Shown here: positions 47,140-59,280 of the stretch, in pieces
Position numbering within the stretch: the first letter of the stretch is position 1
How the letters are laid out: each line of letters begins with the position of its first letter
NCBI GenBank assembly: GCA_038025085.1
Contig: CM076148.1
Coordinates: 33,896,501-33,960,500, forward strand
Source of the DNA: Tetragonia tetragonoides
Taxonomy: Eukaryota; Streptophyta; Magnoliopsida; Caryophyllales; Aizoaceae
Length of the DNA: 64,000 nucleotides
Direction of reading: 5' to 3'
The notes under the pieces: model-generated
The model's database searches: none
Told to the model about the DNA's origin: nothing
What the model saw: only the letters and a program-made list of their open reading frames with translations
Made by a program: the position numbers and the translations under genes

Positions 47140-50100
47140 ATGACGATAAGGGTCATGCAGGTTAGATGGAGTCCCAAGAAGCGAACCGAACCTCCAAACG
47201 CCAACGAAGCACCACCAACCAAAAAGCGAAATATAGAAGGGAAGATGGGGAAACAAAAGAAGAAAAAATATGTGCTAGAGGAAGGATGTGAGGAATTCAG
47301 TGAACCTGACATAGATGACCTCTCCCGTGACAAGAATCATGCTTCTGAATTGGAATCAGAATCTTATGAGGATGATGTTCCTTGTAACACATTGCATTTT
47401 AAAAACATGTATCACTTTGTGGAGTATGAAAGCAATTTCAAAAATCGAAAGTTGAAGCCAATAACCTACTTTGATTTGGATTACATCAAAGAGGAAAATT
47501 TTCTTTTTTACGATTTATTCAAGAAAGCTGGTTGGTTGTTCCTTTTGGAGTGTGAATCTCCCGGGTATCATCGTCTTGTTCGGACTTTTTATTCAAGTTT
47601 GAGACTCGTGTATGTTGATAATAAGAAGGGTCAGAGAGTAGAAAAAAAAGATGCATTTGGTGGGAATATTCTCCGGGGATTTGTACTCGGAAAAGAAGTG
47701 GACATTTCTGAAAAGTATTTGGACAAGGTTTTGGGATTTTCTACCCCAGATAGTACTTGTGATTTTCACTGGGTAAACGAACATTTAAGAAATAACAAAA
47801 AGAATATGCTGAATTGGTGAAGTCATTTTTTGGAGAAGATGTGGATCTCAATCAGAAACTCAACTCAAATGACTTGCCCCCGGAATTGAGGATTCTACAC
47901 TACATCATTGCTCACACAGTATTACCAAGGGTTAGTATTATGATTATGTTTGTCGCGGTTCTTTATTGATTATGGATTATTTGATCAATGGCCCATCTAG
48001 TAAGTTTCCAATTTCCCTACCAAGCATTTTAATGTGTCAAATTTGGAATGCTAGCTTGAGTAAAGGTAAGACCCACTTGCCTTATGCGTCATATATCACT
48101 AGCTTCTTAATTGGGTTGGGATTCAATTTTAAGGGGCTTCCTGATCTAGGGAACTGTAAGAATCTGAGCTTCAACAAAAACAATGTTGCAAAAATGAAGT
48201 ATACCAGGAATGATGCCCGGGTTTTGGTGCGTGAAAGGCAATTTATCTCTGTCAATAAGAGCGAGTTGGTGTCCGAAAGCGACAAAGATACCCCTGGCAA
48301 TTCTGTTCCAACTGAGACCTCTACAGAAAATGGACAATACATGAGGTTGATGGAAGAATTTATGGAGCCTACATTCATGAAGGGGGATCCACTACCGCTT
48401 AAGCTCCCCCCGGGCAAAACATGCAACCTCTTGGAGAGTAGCACCTCTTATGTACGGAGGGATGTCATGAGGACCTACTTGGAAGCAAAATGGGAATAAG
48501 ATTGACGCTCTTGAAAAGGCAAACAAAGAGTTGCAAGCTGAAAACAAGTACTTCCGAGATAAGTTTGACTTCTTGGTTCCAGCCCTAGAGTATATTCTAC
48601 AAACAAATGCCAAAGTTCTGGATCACTTAGGCATAACCGTGAGCCTAACTCCGCCTTCCACCACTCATGGAGGCACCATAGAGAACCCTTCAGAGGTAGT
48701 CAATTATATTATTAAACTATGTTTCATTGACAATTGATGCACCTGATCTGTTTAACAGTGCACCAATTAACACTGAATTTTCGATAAAAGTCTGTTTTCT
48801 GACTGCATTTACTCCAATTCCTGCTAATTTGTGAATCTATCATGTTGGTTTCTTCTATAGGAAACACAACTCGTTGCAAATGCTCCTACTAGTATTCGTC
48901 CATTACCGGGACATGGGAATGCTGAGGTACTAATCTCACTCAACTTTTTTAACCTTGATCATTCGCTTTCACTTATGCATTCTCATCTCATTGAACTTCA
49001 GGGCCATGTAAGATTTATTTTCATGCATAATGTACATATTTTTTTCCGTCGAGCTTTTTATGTCCATTGTACATATTCCATCAACTTACTATTTAGATAA
49101 GTGTTAATACGACTACGACTTATGTATACTTTTAACAGAGGAAATGTCATGCATTATGCACGAGGCAAAATAAAAATGCCTCAGTTAACTCTCGTATATT
49201 GCTTTTTTGTTGTCAAGTAGTTGATAGGTTCATGCTTTTCAATGGCTTACGTAGATTTGATTCCCATTTCCTGTCTTAGTTTATGCTTTGGTTTTATTAG
49301 TAGCTAGGGTCTGAACTCAAATAGTACGCACCCCTTGTATTGCTATATGTATTAAGTTTTAACAAGGTTAACCAGATACTTGATAAGAGTGGTTTCTACT
49401 TTGATTAGTCTAATAACTTTTCGAGCACATGTAATGAAATACAACGATGTTGTCGTACCTTAATTTATTAATGGTGTACTAACTAATAGCAAGAGATTGA
49501 TTTTAAACCTTACAAGCTTTGATGCAATTTCCTGATAGCAAGAGATTTATTGTTTATTTTTTCATTAAACTACTTTCCATAGGAATCACAAGTTGTTGGA
49601 AAAGGGGCTGCTATGGTTGCTGCAAACCCGGAACATAGGGATGATCATGTACTAAGCTCACTCAATTTCTTTACCTCGATCATTACTTGTGCTTGGTTTA
49701 TGTTGATGACTTCTTTACTTTTATTTTTTTTGTTACAACCTTTGATTCAAACTACAAATAGCAAGAGACTGATTTTGATTCTTTCATTAAACTACTTTCC
49801 ATAGGAACTACAAGATGTTGAAAATGGAGCTGCTACGGTTGCTCCAAACCTGGAACATGGGGATGATCATGTACTAATCTCACTCAACTTCTTTACCTCG
49901 ATCATTACTTGTGCTTGGTTTATGTTGATGGCTTCTTCACCTTTATTTGCTGTTACAAGCTTTGATTCAAATTACAAATATCAAGATACTCATTTTGATT
50001 CTTTCATTAAAATACTTTCCATAGAAACCACAACTTGTTGGAAAAGGGGCTGCTACGGTTGCTGAAAACACAGAAATTGGGGATGATCATGTACTAATCT

Positions 50101-51041
50101 CCCTCAACTTCTTTACCTCGATCATTGCTTTTGCTTGCTTTACGTTCATGGCTTCTTCACCTTTATTTGCTGTTCAAGTCCCTTTTCATGCACTGATATT
50201 GGTCCCATGTTGTTTTCCTCTTTTCAATTGGTGATTTTAGTTGTTTAATACTTGTTGGCTGGATACGATTGTATGTGATGATGTGGGGTTCTGAGATGTT
50301 GGAATTGCTTCAAATATAAATTATTTGACAATATGGTGCACCTACTTAATTAACAGCGCACCAATTATCAATGAATTTGGTGATCACGGTTTGTTTTCTT
50401 ACAAGCTTTGATTCCAATTCTTGTTATTTTTACTTTGCTTTTCATTCTTTCATTATACTGCTTTCTATAGGAATCACAACCAATGAGAAAATGTGCTACT
50501 AATGTTGCTGCAAAACCGCCACATGTGAATGCTCAGGTACTAATCTTCTCACTGAACTCTTGTACCTAATCTTTGCTTGTTTTTGGTTTATGTTGATGCT
50601 TGATAGTTTGTTGCTACTGTTGGTGCAATAAGCGTTGGTATTTCTCTTCTTATTTTCCACACGCATAGTGGTGTAGGACTATATATAATAAATATTGGAA
50701 TTTTAGTGATAAAGCAATGCTCATGACCCTCGGAGGAGGAGCAATGGGACATTGTACTTAACACTATATGCAGTACTTTTGTAGATAAGACTCCCAGGAC
50801 AACTTTCTTGTCTACATTAAGGGCTTGGAGTTTGCTGCGTAGTTGGTGACATAATGTTATTTGATATATCTCATAATTTCAGCGCTTTTTTTTTTTTATT
50901 ACTTCTAAGTATATGGTTTTATCATCTTCACCGGATGTTGTTGGTCAGGGGTCGGCACCAAATGGTGGATCATCTGATGCTCTCCATGATGCTTGCAACA
51001 AAGCCGATGATGATTCTCCAAACATAGATTCCTCCACCTAG
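47140..51041 (+). pseudogene. Plant-transposon-protein-like gene with a 66-nt exon array
   Basis: The first part (47140-about 48490) has a Lys-rich NLS-type start (PPTKKRNIEGKMGKQKKKK), an acidic stretch, then HFVEYESNF, RLVRTFYSSLRL and NILRGFVLGKEVDIS. After a one-base frame change near 47800 it continues DLPPELRILHYIIAHTVLPR. After another change near 47935 it reads LIMDYLINGP, HLPYASYITSFLIGLGFNF. This order fits the 'putative plant transposon protein' domain family. A third frame change near 48490 gives a coiled coil, KIDALEKANKELQAENKYF. That exon ends at a phase-0 donor (48695). Five 66-nt exons and a 93-nt last exon (50949-51041, ending DDDSPNIDSST-stop) follow. Frame breaks could be real or hidden introns; the domain is probably not translated intact. 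Confidence 0.6.
48861..50536 (+). repeat. Array of five phase-0 exons of exactly 66 nt
   Basis: Exon-like units lie at 48861-48926, 49583-49648, 49805-49870, 50025-50090 and 50471-50536. Every unit is preceded by TT(C/T)(T/C)ATAG, followed by GTACTAA, and encodes 22 residues without a stop. Typical content is ESQVVGKGAA..VAANPEHRD. Units 2-4 repeat with a 220-222-bp period that includes the intron (CTCACTCAA(C/T)TTCTTTACCTCG). Because each is phase 0, any number can be spliced in or out without changing the frame. Confidence 0.8.
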
Positions 51042-51439
51042 TTGTAATATGCATGTAAACACTTCTATGTATATATTTGCCTTCCACGTATGCTGGGTTT
51101 TTTTTTTGGACGTAGACATCCTTTTTTGGATGTGAAAATATTGACGTCTTCACTTTTAAACCAGTGATGTCAAAAACCATTTCACATTTTACACTCCCCC
51201 ATGGTTGGAATGGAATGTTAAGGTTATTTCTCCCGGTAACCATGTTTATGATTGTTTTTTGTGTAGCAATATGACATATACTTTTTTTTCAAATGAGTGT
51301 ACCCATACTCGACCACAGATTAGCAAAAAAACAGGTTAATCCCTTTGTTTGTCACTCATATAAAGTGTGTTTACTGATCTTTTAGGTCAATACTCCATGG
51401 TTTCGAAAAACAACCAAGTTCATTCATTTTAGACTACGT

Positions 51440-51560
51440 TCATGGTGCACTAAATTGATTCAAATGGTGCACTAAAATGGTTCAAATGGTGCAATGCTGA
51501 TTCAAATGGTGCACTAAAATGGTTCAAATGGTGCACTACTGATTCAAATGGTAGAAAAAC
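51440..51560. repeat. Short tandem repeat GATTCAAATGGTGCACTAAAA
   Basis: Five to six copies of TTCAAATGGTGCA(C/A)TA alternating with GATT or GGTT. The repeat embeds GGTGCACT, a one-base variant of the GGTGCACC palindrome. Confidence 0.8.
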
Positions 51561-52189
51561 CTCCAGTATAATATCAACACCATTAGGGGAGTAACTTTAT
51601 CAATTCATTTAAATTTCACAACTTATTGACCATAAATTATGAGAACCATTGATACATATTCGCATATGGTTGCACTCAAATTTCACATATGGTTGCAGTC
51701 AATATATACATGTGCATTTTATATATATTTTTTTAATTTATTTTGCATGTTATTACTCAATTGGGAAAATATTAAATACTCCTACCACACAACTTCTATC
51801 ATGTCAATGTCTATTGTTTAAACTTTTAACATTTTTACTATCATGTTAGCAATAAGCCAATAACTAAATAGGAAAACTACAAGCTATATAAGGATTACGA
51901 GTATTTTTTAACAAGGCTTTTAAAATACAGTTATGTTAGCAATAACTCTATGGAATAACTCCAAGCTACTACTGTTATAAACCTTATAGGATTTAAAAGT
52001 TTTTACCAATTACACTAATTTACCATACTATAACTTCGTCTTACCACTCGCCATTACAATTTATCACTTACTCTATGTCTACAAATTATTCACTCCAATT
52101 CATCATGGCAATAAACCCTATTTTCAAATTTCTACTCCACAATCCACATTACAACTATTAGAAGTTCTCATTCGCTCGTTCTACCAATG

Positions 52190-53100
52190 ATGTTTTTGGT
52201 GCACCAACTTTATTTTTGCTTATTTACTTCATATCATAGGTTTCTACTCCACTCCAACATCTAAATACACCAATTCAGAATTTAACATATTTTTACTTAA
52301 CCATATCAAACAACGCCATGACCCATGTAAGTCATATCTTCAATCTCACGATAATTTCATTATTTTGGTGTACTAGCTTATCTGCAAAATTACTCCATAT
52401 TATCGGTTTTCACTCCACCCTAACAATGAAATACACCATTTCATCACACTCTACTTCGCCTTACCATCTACCCAACTATAAAAATTAATGGTCCACCAAA
52501 AGTTCACACTGTACACCAATTCTATTTTGCAAAATTATTCCATATTCATCGGTTTTTACCCCACTCCAACAATGAAATACACCAATTCACCACACTCTTA
52601 CTTCATTTTATCATCTACCAATTATAAAAAAAAACTATCACTTACTCATGTAAGTCATATCTTCAATTTTAGGATTATTTCATTCCTTTTGGTCGACCAT
52701 CTCTTTTTTTTTGGTGCACCAGCCTATATGCAAAATTACTCCATATCATCGGTTTCTACTCCACTCCAACAATGAAATACACCATTTCATTATACTTTTA
52801 CTTTGCCTTATCATCTACCCAATTATAAAAAAACTCTCACTTACTCCATGTAAGTCAAATATTCAATCTCGGGATTATTTCATTCATTTTACTACACCAA
52901 CTTATTTATTTGGTGCACCCCCCTATACGTTAAAATACTCCATATTATCGGTTTCTACTCCACCCCAACAATGAAATACATCGTTTCATCATACTTTTAC
53001 TTCGCCTTACCATTTATCCGATTATAAAAAATTATCACTTACTTCGTGTGTCCAAATTATTTACTCCAGTTTATCATGAAAATACACCTTATAGGCAAGT
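52190..53100. repeat. Degenerate 145-200-bp tandem repeat, five copies
   Basis: Copies are marked by TCCATAT(T)ATCGGTTT(C)TACTCCA at about 52228, 52394, 52538, 52740 and 52938. Each is followed by CAACAATGAAATACACCA and a CTTACC(A)TCTACC segment. Most are preceded by TTTTGGTGCACCA or a variant. Confidence 0.75.
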
Positions 53101-53526
53101 TCCTACTCCAAATTATAATTCATATTTCCATTTCAACACTATTTCATTTGTTTTGGCCGACTAACTGATTTTTGATGCACTAATTAAGGTTTCTGGTGCA
53201 CCAATTGAAACATTTTTCCCACTTTTCTTGTTTCCGGTTACCAAAACCGGCTATTACCCTTCAAAATACGAAGCGAGTGTGTTACACATAATAAATTAAT
53301 GTGCAGGACGGTCCTGTGCAGGATAACAGAATTGGCCTCACAAAATAGGTAATGAGTTCTTCCTTGCACATCCCAACCAATACTAGTGATTATAACTAAT
53401 AGTTTAAAATGACAATCATCATTACCTATTAACATCTATAGATGCTCTCTCTTACTTACATAAAATATTTTTCCTTGTCAAAAAATTGACCATTAATTTA
53501 TAAAAAAAAGACTTTTATTTAAAATA

Positions 53527-54410
53527 AGAAAAATGGACGTGAATAATCTCACATTTGGGCGGTCGTACAAGAATAATCCCACAAATGATATTAGCCCAAA
53601 ATAATCTCACAAATAAACCGTGTTAACACGAGTGAGTTAAATGATGACGGAGTTAACCCTCCTCCGTTAACTCCTTGCTGATGTGGCACTCTCTCTCTCC
53701 TTCATCTCTCTCTCTTTTTCCTTTCAGCCATGGAAGAACACCAAGAACCTTCAAAACCACCAAACTTTGGATCCGTTTCTTTGTGGGTTTCATCCATGGA
53801 ACAAAATCAAGCCCAAATCTTCATAAGATAACCCAACAACTCCAAATAGTCATTGATTGGTGATTCTTTGAAGAGAACCCACAAATTCGGCAACTTGCGA
53901 GCTATGCCTCAAATTCGGCAAATTTGGCAGACTTCAAATGATTCATCATAAATGGGGGACACTTCAAAGAAAATAGACACCATAACTTCAAAACCCTCAA
54001 AAGATATCCCAACAACTTCATCCCAAATGAAAAATTGTACAACATTAGGTTTCAAATTTGCATGCTAGTAAACTAAAGTCTATCCTTCAAGATTTAAGCT
54101 ATCTCAATTTTAAGGAACATGATTCTGTTATTTTCCAAGTGACAACATTAATGGTAATAATAACTCATCTAGCTCTTGAGGGGCTGTATTTAGGTAGTTG
54201 GAAGGTTTTCTTCCATAGTTCCATGACTTAAAGGCGCCTTAGAGAGAGTGAGGAGCGAGAGGGTCACTTCAACTAGGAGTTAACGGACGTTCTCATTGAG
54301 TGTATTGACGTTAATGTCATTTATTTGTGGGATTATTTTGGGCTAAAGTCATTTGTGGGATTATTCTTGTACAACCGCCCAAATGTGGGATTATTCACAT
54401 CCATTTTTCC
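53527..54410. mobile_element. Non-autonomous MULE with about 91-bp TIRs
   Basis: The left end is (A/G)GAAAAATGGACGTGAATAA. The right end, inverted, is GGAAAAATGGATGTGAATAA. They stay alignable through CACATTTGGGCGGT and ATTAGCCCAAAATAATC for about 91 bp, with roughly 8 mismatches. Flanks TTTAAAATA and TTTAATATA form an imperfect 9-bp duplication (8/9), as expected for Mutator. 884 bp. No transposase inside. An internal 34-codon frame starting MEEHQEPSKPPNFG (53729) follows a splice-acceptor-like TTTTCCTTTCAG and might be a captured host exon. Confidence 0.85.
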
Positions 54411-54991
54411 TTTAATATATAAGATATTTCATATTGAAATTATAAATACTTTCATAAATTCTTAGAATTTTTACCTATACTTTGAGAAATCAAAGTCAAA
54501 GTTTAATTTTAATTTGTTAGACTTCAAAGACAATTAATTGGATAACAAAAGTAATAGTCTTTATTTGTTTTGAACGTTTTAAGTCAATATCTCAAGCTTA
54601 AGGATTCAAGATATAGGAAAAATATCATATCTTATATATAAATTACTCTCTATCACAAATTATAACTGATAATGTTAGTATGCTAATCAAGTTAACATTT
54701 GAAAACTATATTGTTTGAATTTTCAACAAAATACAAGATAGCTCTTTATTATAAAATGTTCACTTATATGTCAATTTGTTAAATTCATGCTCTACATTAT
54801 ATAATCTCCAAAATAAAATCACAACCTAATAAAATGTTGCTTTTACTAGATGTTTTCTGGTAACTTTTCCTTCTTTTAAATGATACATTCATTTAGAAAT
54901 ACCATCCAAAATTCCAATTGCTATTTACAGAAAATTGCATTAGAAATTTAGGATTAACAAAAACTGTCCTTCTGGGATTTAAAAAAAAAAG
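54411..54991. other. Spacer before the Copia LTR
   Basis: Very A+T-rich; no gene or repeat recognised. Confidence 0.4.
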
Positions 54992-57018
54992 TGTTGAGTT
55001 ATATGTGTTTTGATGATTGACAAATCAATGAGCTTATGCACATATGTACTAATGTCTTGTATGAGCAATGTTTTGTAGCCCAAAAGAGGTAAGAGCTCAA
55101 TATACATGGAGGTCAAAGATGTGCATGTGGAACTCAAAAGAGTGACAATATTAAAGGATAACTAGATGATGACAAGACCAAGGAAGTATGAAAATACAAA
55201 TGAAGATCAAGTTTTTGGCTTACTAGATGTCTTGTATGTGCCTTAGATTTGGAATCATAGAAGTAGAACAATTGATTTTGGGAACAAAATCAAAATAAAC
55301 CGAAGTTTCTGGTAGTGCAAAGGGACCAGCCTCAGTACCCTGTTCCCTTGCCCAAACGTGGTAAACATTTTTATTAAAAATAAAAATTCGGTTTTAACTC
55401 AACTTTTCGTTAAAATATTTTTGTAGGCTTCTTAAATTTATTCACCACATTTCCAGCTACAAAAGCACTGATTTACAAGGCAAAAGTTTGAGTGTTAAAA
55501 TGGGTTAGGAAAAGGCACTTTATGAGAATCTTTTTATGGAGCCTTGTGCTAGCTTTATGTGGAACAAACAACTTGCACATGTGCTTAAACTTTCTGATTT
55601 TCAAAGGCTATTTGGATTCCCTAATGTAGCCTAAGATCACATGAAATTTTTAGCATATGTTAAGGTTTGATTTCCAATATGTTCACTTTATGGTTTTTCA
55701 TATAAAATGTCAAAAGCTTTACCATAAACATTACCCAATGCAAATATTCTCATCTGATTTCTTAGCCAATATTTGACTCTCTAAATGTGGTCTAAGATCA
55801 CATGAAATTATTAGCATGGGTTAAGGTATTGTTTTTAAAAGATTCACTTTATGCTTTTTCATTAAAAATGCCAAAAGCTTGTCCATAAACTCTACCCAAT
55901 GAAAATATTCTTGGCTGGTGGTTTAGCCAATATTTGGCTCCCAAATGTGGGCTAGTCATCACATGAAAGCTTTAGCATTGTCTAAAGTTGCTTTTTAGAG
56001 TGCTTAAACTATTGGCTACTTTAACATAAAGTGCTTGTGGCATCTCCTATATAAATGGGAGCTTGTGCTACTGATTTTCTAAGGAGGAATGCCCAAAGCT
56101 TCATTGAAAACCTTTCAAGCCAAAATCCTCCTTCCTTCACTTGAGTAAAATCGTCATATATTTTCTAGTGAAGTAAAACAGTTTTCTAACCTTGTTCCAT
56201 CACTTGTTCCCCTACATTGTGCACTTCTCAAATCCGATTCTTTGGCACTTATGATTTATTTGTAACATTTCATTAGCTTTGCAAGAAACATTCAAAGGTT
56301 AAATTATTGTATTATTTTCTTAGAGTGTTTTCCAAGCTATAGAGTTAGCTTGTGAGGGCTTGGCAACTTGAGTGAAGTTATAGCTTGGTAACTTGTGAGT
56401 ATGTTGTTCGGTGCTTGGCAACTTGAGTGAAGTTGTGTCTTTCCAACTTGAGGGAGTTGTGGGAGAAAGAGAGTGCTCAAAACTTGAGAGAGTTTGTGAG
56501 CTTTGCCAACTTGAGGGAGTTGTGTAAAAAGAGAGAGTTCAAAACTTGAGGGAGTTTGTGAACTTTGCGAGCTTGAGGGAGTTCGGCGCAAATCCAAGTT
56601 AGAGTTAGCTTCGTGAGTGAAAATCACAAGATCGTGTGTGTGGAGTAACAAGGAGGTGAAATACATTAAAGTGAGTGAGAAGTAACTCTTTGGCCAACAA
56701 GAGCTTGTTGGTGCGTGTGTACTTAGTCTTTTAGGAGTATAAGCTATGTACATGAGTTTGACTCGAATAATAAGAGAAATACTAAGGTGGGTCGTGGTTT
56801 TATATCTAAATTGAGCATTGTATGGTTTCCACGCTAAAATATCGTGTCTCCTTTACTCTATCTTTATCACGTTTTCGCACTATATTATGTCCAATAGGAA
56901 CAACCAAGGGAACACCCTTCCTGTGGTTGGTCCTTTTCCATCATAAACGAAAATTAGCCGAAAATTGGAGACCCAATTCAACCTCTCCTTCTTGTGTCTC
57001 ATGAAGTGCATTCTATCA
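54992..57018 (+). mobile_element. 5' LTR of a Sirevirus-like Copia element (2.03 kb)
   Basis: Begins TGTTGAGTTATATGTGTTTT and ends ATTCTATCA, with a primer-binding site 2 bp further on. A TATATAAAT box at 56048-56056 would drive transcription. The U3 part holds three copies of a roughly 150-175-bp repeat (GTCTAAGATCACATGAAA at about 55623, 55790, 55950). The downstream part is rich in CAACTTGAGGGAGTT repeats (56340-56590). Long LTRs and this TGTTGA start are typical of Sirevirus Copia elements. The 3' LTR was not found before 64000, so the age cannot be estimated. Confidence 0.8.
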
Positions 57019-57020
57019 AT

Positions 57021-57036
57021 TGGTATCAGAGCAGGT
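57021..57036 (+). other. Primer-binding site (initiator Met tRNA)
   Basis: TGGTATCAGAGCAGGT, complementary to the 3' end of plant initiator methionine tRNA, immediately downstream of the LTR end. Confidence 0.92.
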
Positions 57037-57156
57037 CTCACACAAAAAGCTAACCCCTTTTGAGAGATTCACAACAGTGAGTGCACACCTCAAACACAAG
57101 ATCCAAATACTTCTCTTACGCATTTGTTAGTTTACCAACTTTCTAAGTTGGGACAT

Positions 57157-58365
57157 GGCTTATATGAAGATCTTCATCCAAGCCGAAAGTCATGGATTTC
57201 GACAACTTATTGCTAAAGGTCCTTTCATCATTGATGAGGTGCAGAATAAGAAAACGCACACAAGCCAAAAAGCAAGATTAACGACAATGACCTCCAAAAG
57301 TTTGAAAAGAACGTTGAGGCCATAAGATCCCCTCATAGTGGCCTTGATCCAGAAGAATACAACCACCTCGCCTCTTGGAACACCTCATAGAAATTTCGGA
57401 ATGCTTTTAAAATTGCACATCCAGAGGAACGACAGAGGGAACAATGTTCCTTAGGCAGTTGCAATTTGCAAATCATGATAGCAACTGGGAAAGGCTCGGA
57501 TGAGAAGGAAGCGAAAAAACTTAAGGCGAGAATCGACTTGACAGCAAGAAGCAACACCAAATCAAAGAGGAAATCGATTGAGGTAAACTTTCACATGTTC
57601 AAAGGAAAGTTGAATGTTTCTTATACATTTAATTTAATTGATACGATGAATGTTTTCTTTGATTATTTCCTTGATATGTGGTATGAAAAATATATGTTGC
57701 TTTACGCTTTTTGTGGGGTGATATTTGACCTAAGAGATGTTGTTGAGAAAGAAAAAGGAATTGAATATAAGAACACAATTATTAGGGAACAACGTCTAAT
57801 CCCCAAAGGAACATTTACAGGAACAAGTGTAGGAACAGTAGCATTGCGTTTCATGTTGTTGAGTGTACTCATTGCTTTCAAAGTACGTGATGCTTGTGAT
57901 TATGTTATATGCACTAAAATGTTTTATACATGTTTTGAGTCTTTAAAATCTGACCTATTTCTCAAAAATGATGCATTAAAATTTGAAAAGGTTAAAGATG
58001 AAAGATTCCAAGATTACTTAAAACATATTTATGATTATGTCACCGGGAACAATGTATGAAACATAACATGGAACAATGTCTGTCAAATAATTTGTTGGCT
58101 AATTCTTAACCACAATAAGATTCGAATGAAGTTAAGATTAAAAGGCAATAAAGTTTCATGGAAGTCAAGTTTTAAATGTATTATGTTGCCTTGTAATCAT
58201 GTTTGCATGTTTTGTGGTAAAATTAGCCTTTATAACTCAAGTTGTGAGGCGAGAAAAAATGGTCATGAAGTGAATTGTCAACATGTGAAATTCATGTGTA
58301 TCAAATGGGGTCTTTTACTTAATGCCTTCTTTGAAAAGGCACCCAAACATGCTTGGGTTTCCTAA
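57157..58365 (+). pseudogene. Copia gag remnant (UBN2-like and zinc knuckle)
   Basis: Reads MKIFIQAESHGFRQLIAKGP and, after breaks, LDPEEYNHLASWN, like the UBN2 gag domain of Copia elements. Its frame is interrupted by several stops. The open frame at 57466-58059 is long, but after the first 30 codons or so it does not look like gag; it may be inserted or strongly diverged sequence. At 58198-58350 CMFCGKISLYNSSC matches the CCHC knuckle with Leu for the His. KAPKHAWVS-stop resembles the family's GPK.WVP block. Confidence 0.6.
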
Positions 58366-58434
58366 ATCTCACAACTAATATAGTGTGTAGGCACTAGTGG
58401 GAGAGAAAAACCAGTTGTAGCACATGGTTAATGG

Positions 58435-59280
58435 TTGTTTATGAAACGTAATGAAGGCATCTCTTATATTCTCTCACTTATGGCTTTGGATGATAGAAGT
58501 ATAAATTTTGGTGATGGAAATACAAGCAAGCTCATAGGTAAATCACCATTACACTTCATCAACTATCTTGCTCAAGGATTAATGCATTTAATCTCTGGAG
58601 CATTCACGATTATGTTATCATAGGTATAATGTTATATTTCTTCAATGATTACATTATATTGTGTGTTAATTAAATAATAAAAAATTTTAAAAAAAAATGT
58701 GAATGTTGTGGTTGAGTGGAAGTTACACAACATTGGTTTTAAAAAGAAAAATCTTTCTTCAACTTCCACATAGTTTGAAATACTTGGTTATTAATTGATG
58801 ATGATCCTTTATTTGGCACAAATGATTGGAACATGCTAACTTATTATAACATATTTGCAAGTTGATCATTCATGAGATTTAATTGTTACTTTGTGCTCAA
58901 TATAGTTACAAATGATAAGTTATGTGATGCTTGTGCTACGTATTGACAAATGAGATCTTCTTTCAAGTCAATGTACATGGTTAATACTCATATAGTCACT
59001 TGAATTCATTCACATGTACTTTGTGATCTTATGAGTATGGTAACTTGTGGTATCAAATGATGTATGCGTGTTGATGTCGTTTGAGTGATACATGAACTTT
59101 GTTTCTTTCTTGCAAATAAGGAATCATTGATACATTTATTGTATGTGTTAGGAAGATTCAAATATTATTCGAACATTAAAGCATGCTTATCTATCATGAA
59201 ACCGAAATTGACTATGAAAAATTCATTTAACATTATGTTGAGTATAATATTCATCGTGAACCATTGCATTTATTGATCCT
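58435..59280 (+). pseudogene. Copia protease and integrase remnants
   Basis: ILSLMALDDRSINFGDGNTS aligns by eye with the LS......V.FGD...G block of Copia protease. The DSG motif just before it is not readable. Around 59085-59170, LCFFLANKES recalls the TW.FFL..K segment of integrase. Many stops; only fragments are recognisable. Confidence 0.45.

Larger units (their letters stand above)
51042..53526. other. Palindrome-rich 3' flank of the 39-53 kb block
   Basis: No gene supportable. It contains two repeat families (listed separately), GGTGCACC at 52198, 52713, 52912 and 53195, GGTCGACC at 52691, and many one-base variants. The last site is about 330 bp before the MULE at 53527. Confidence 0.5.

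Noticed and set aside
49613..49804. 63-codon frame in the exon array
   Set aside because: Reads through the exon into the intron in a different frame from the 22-residue unit.
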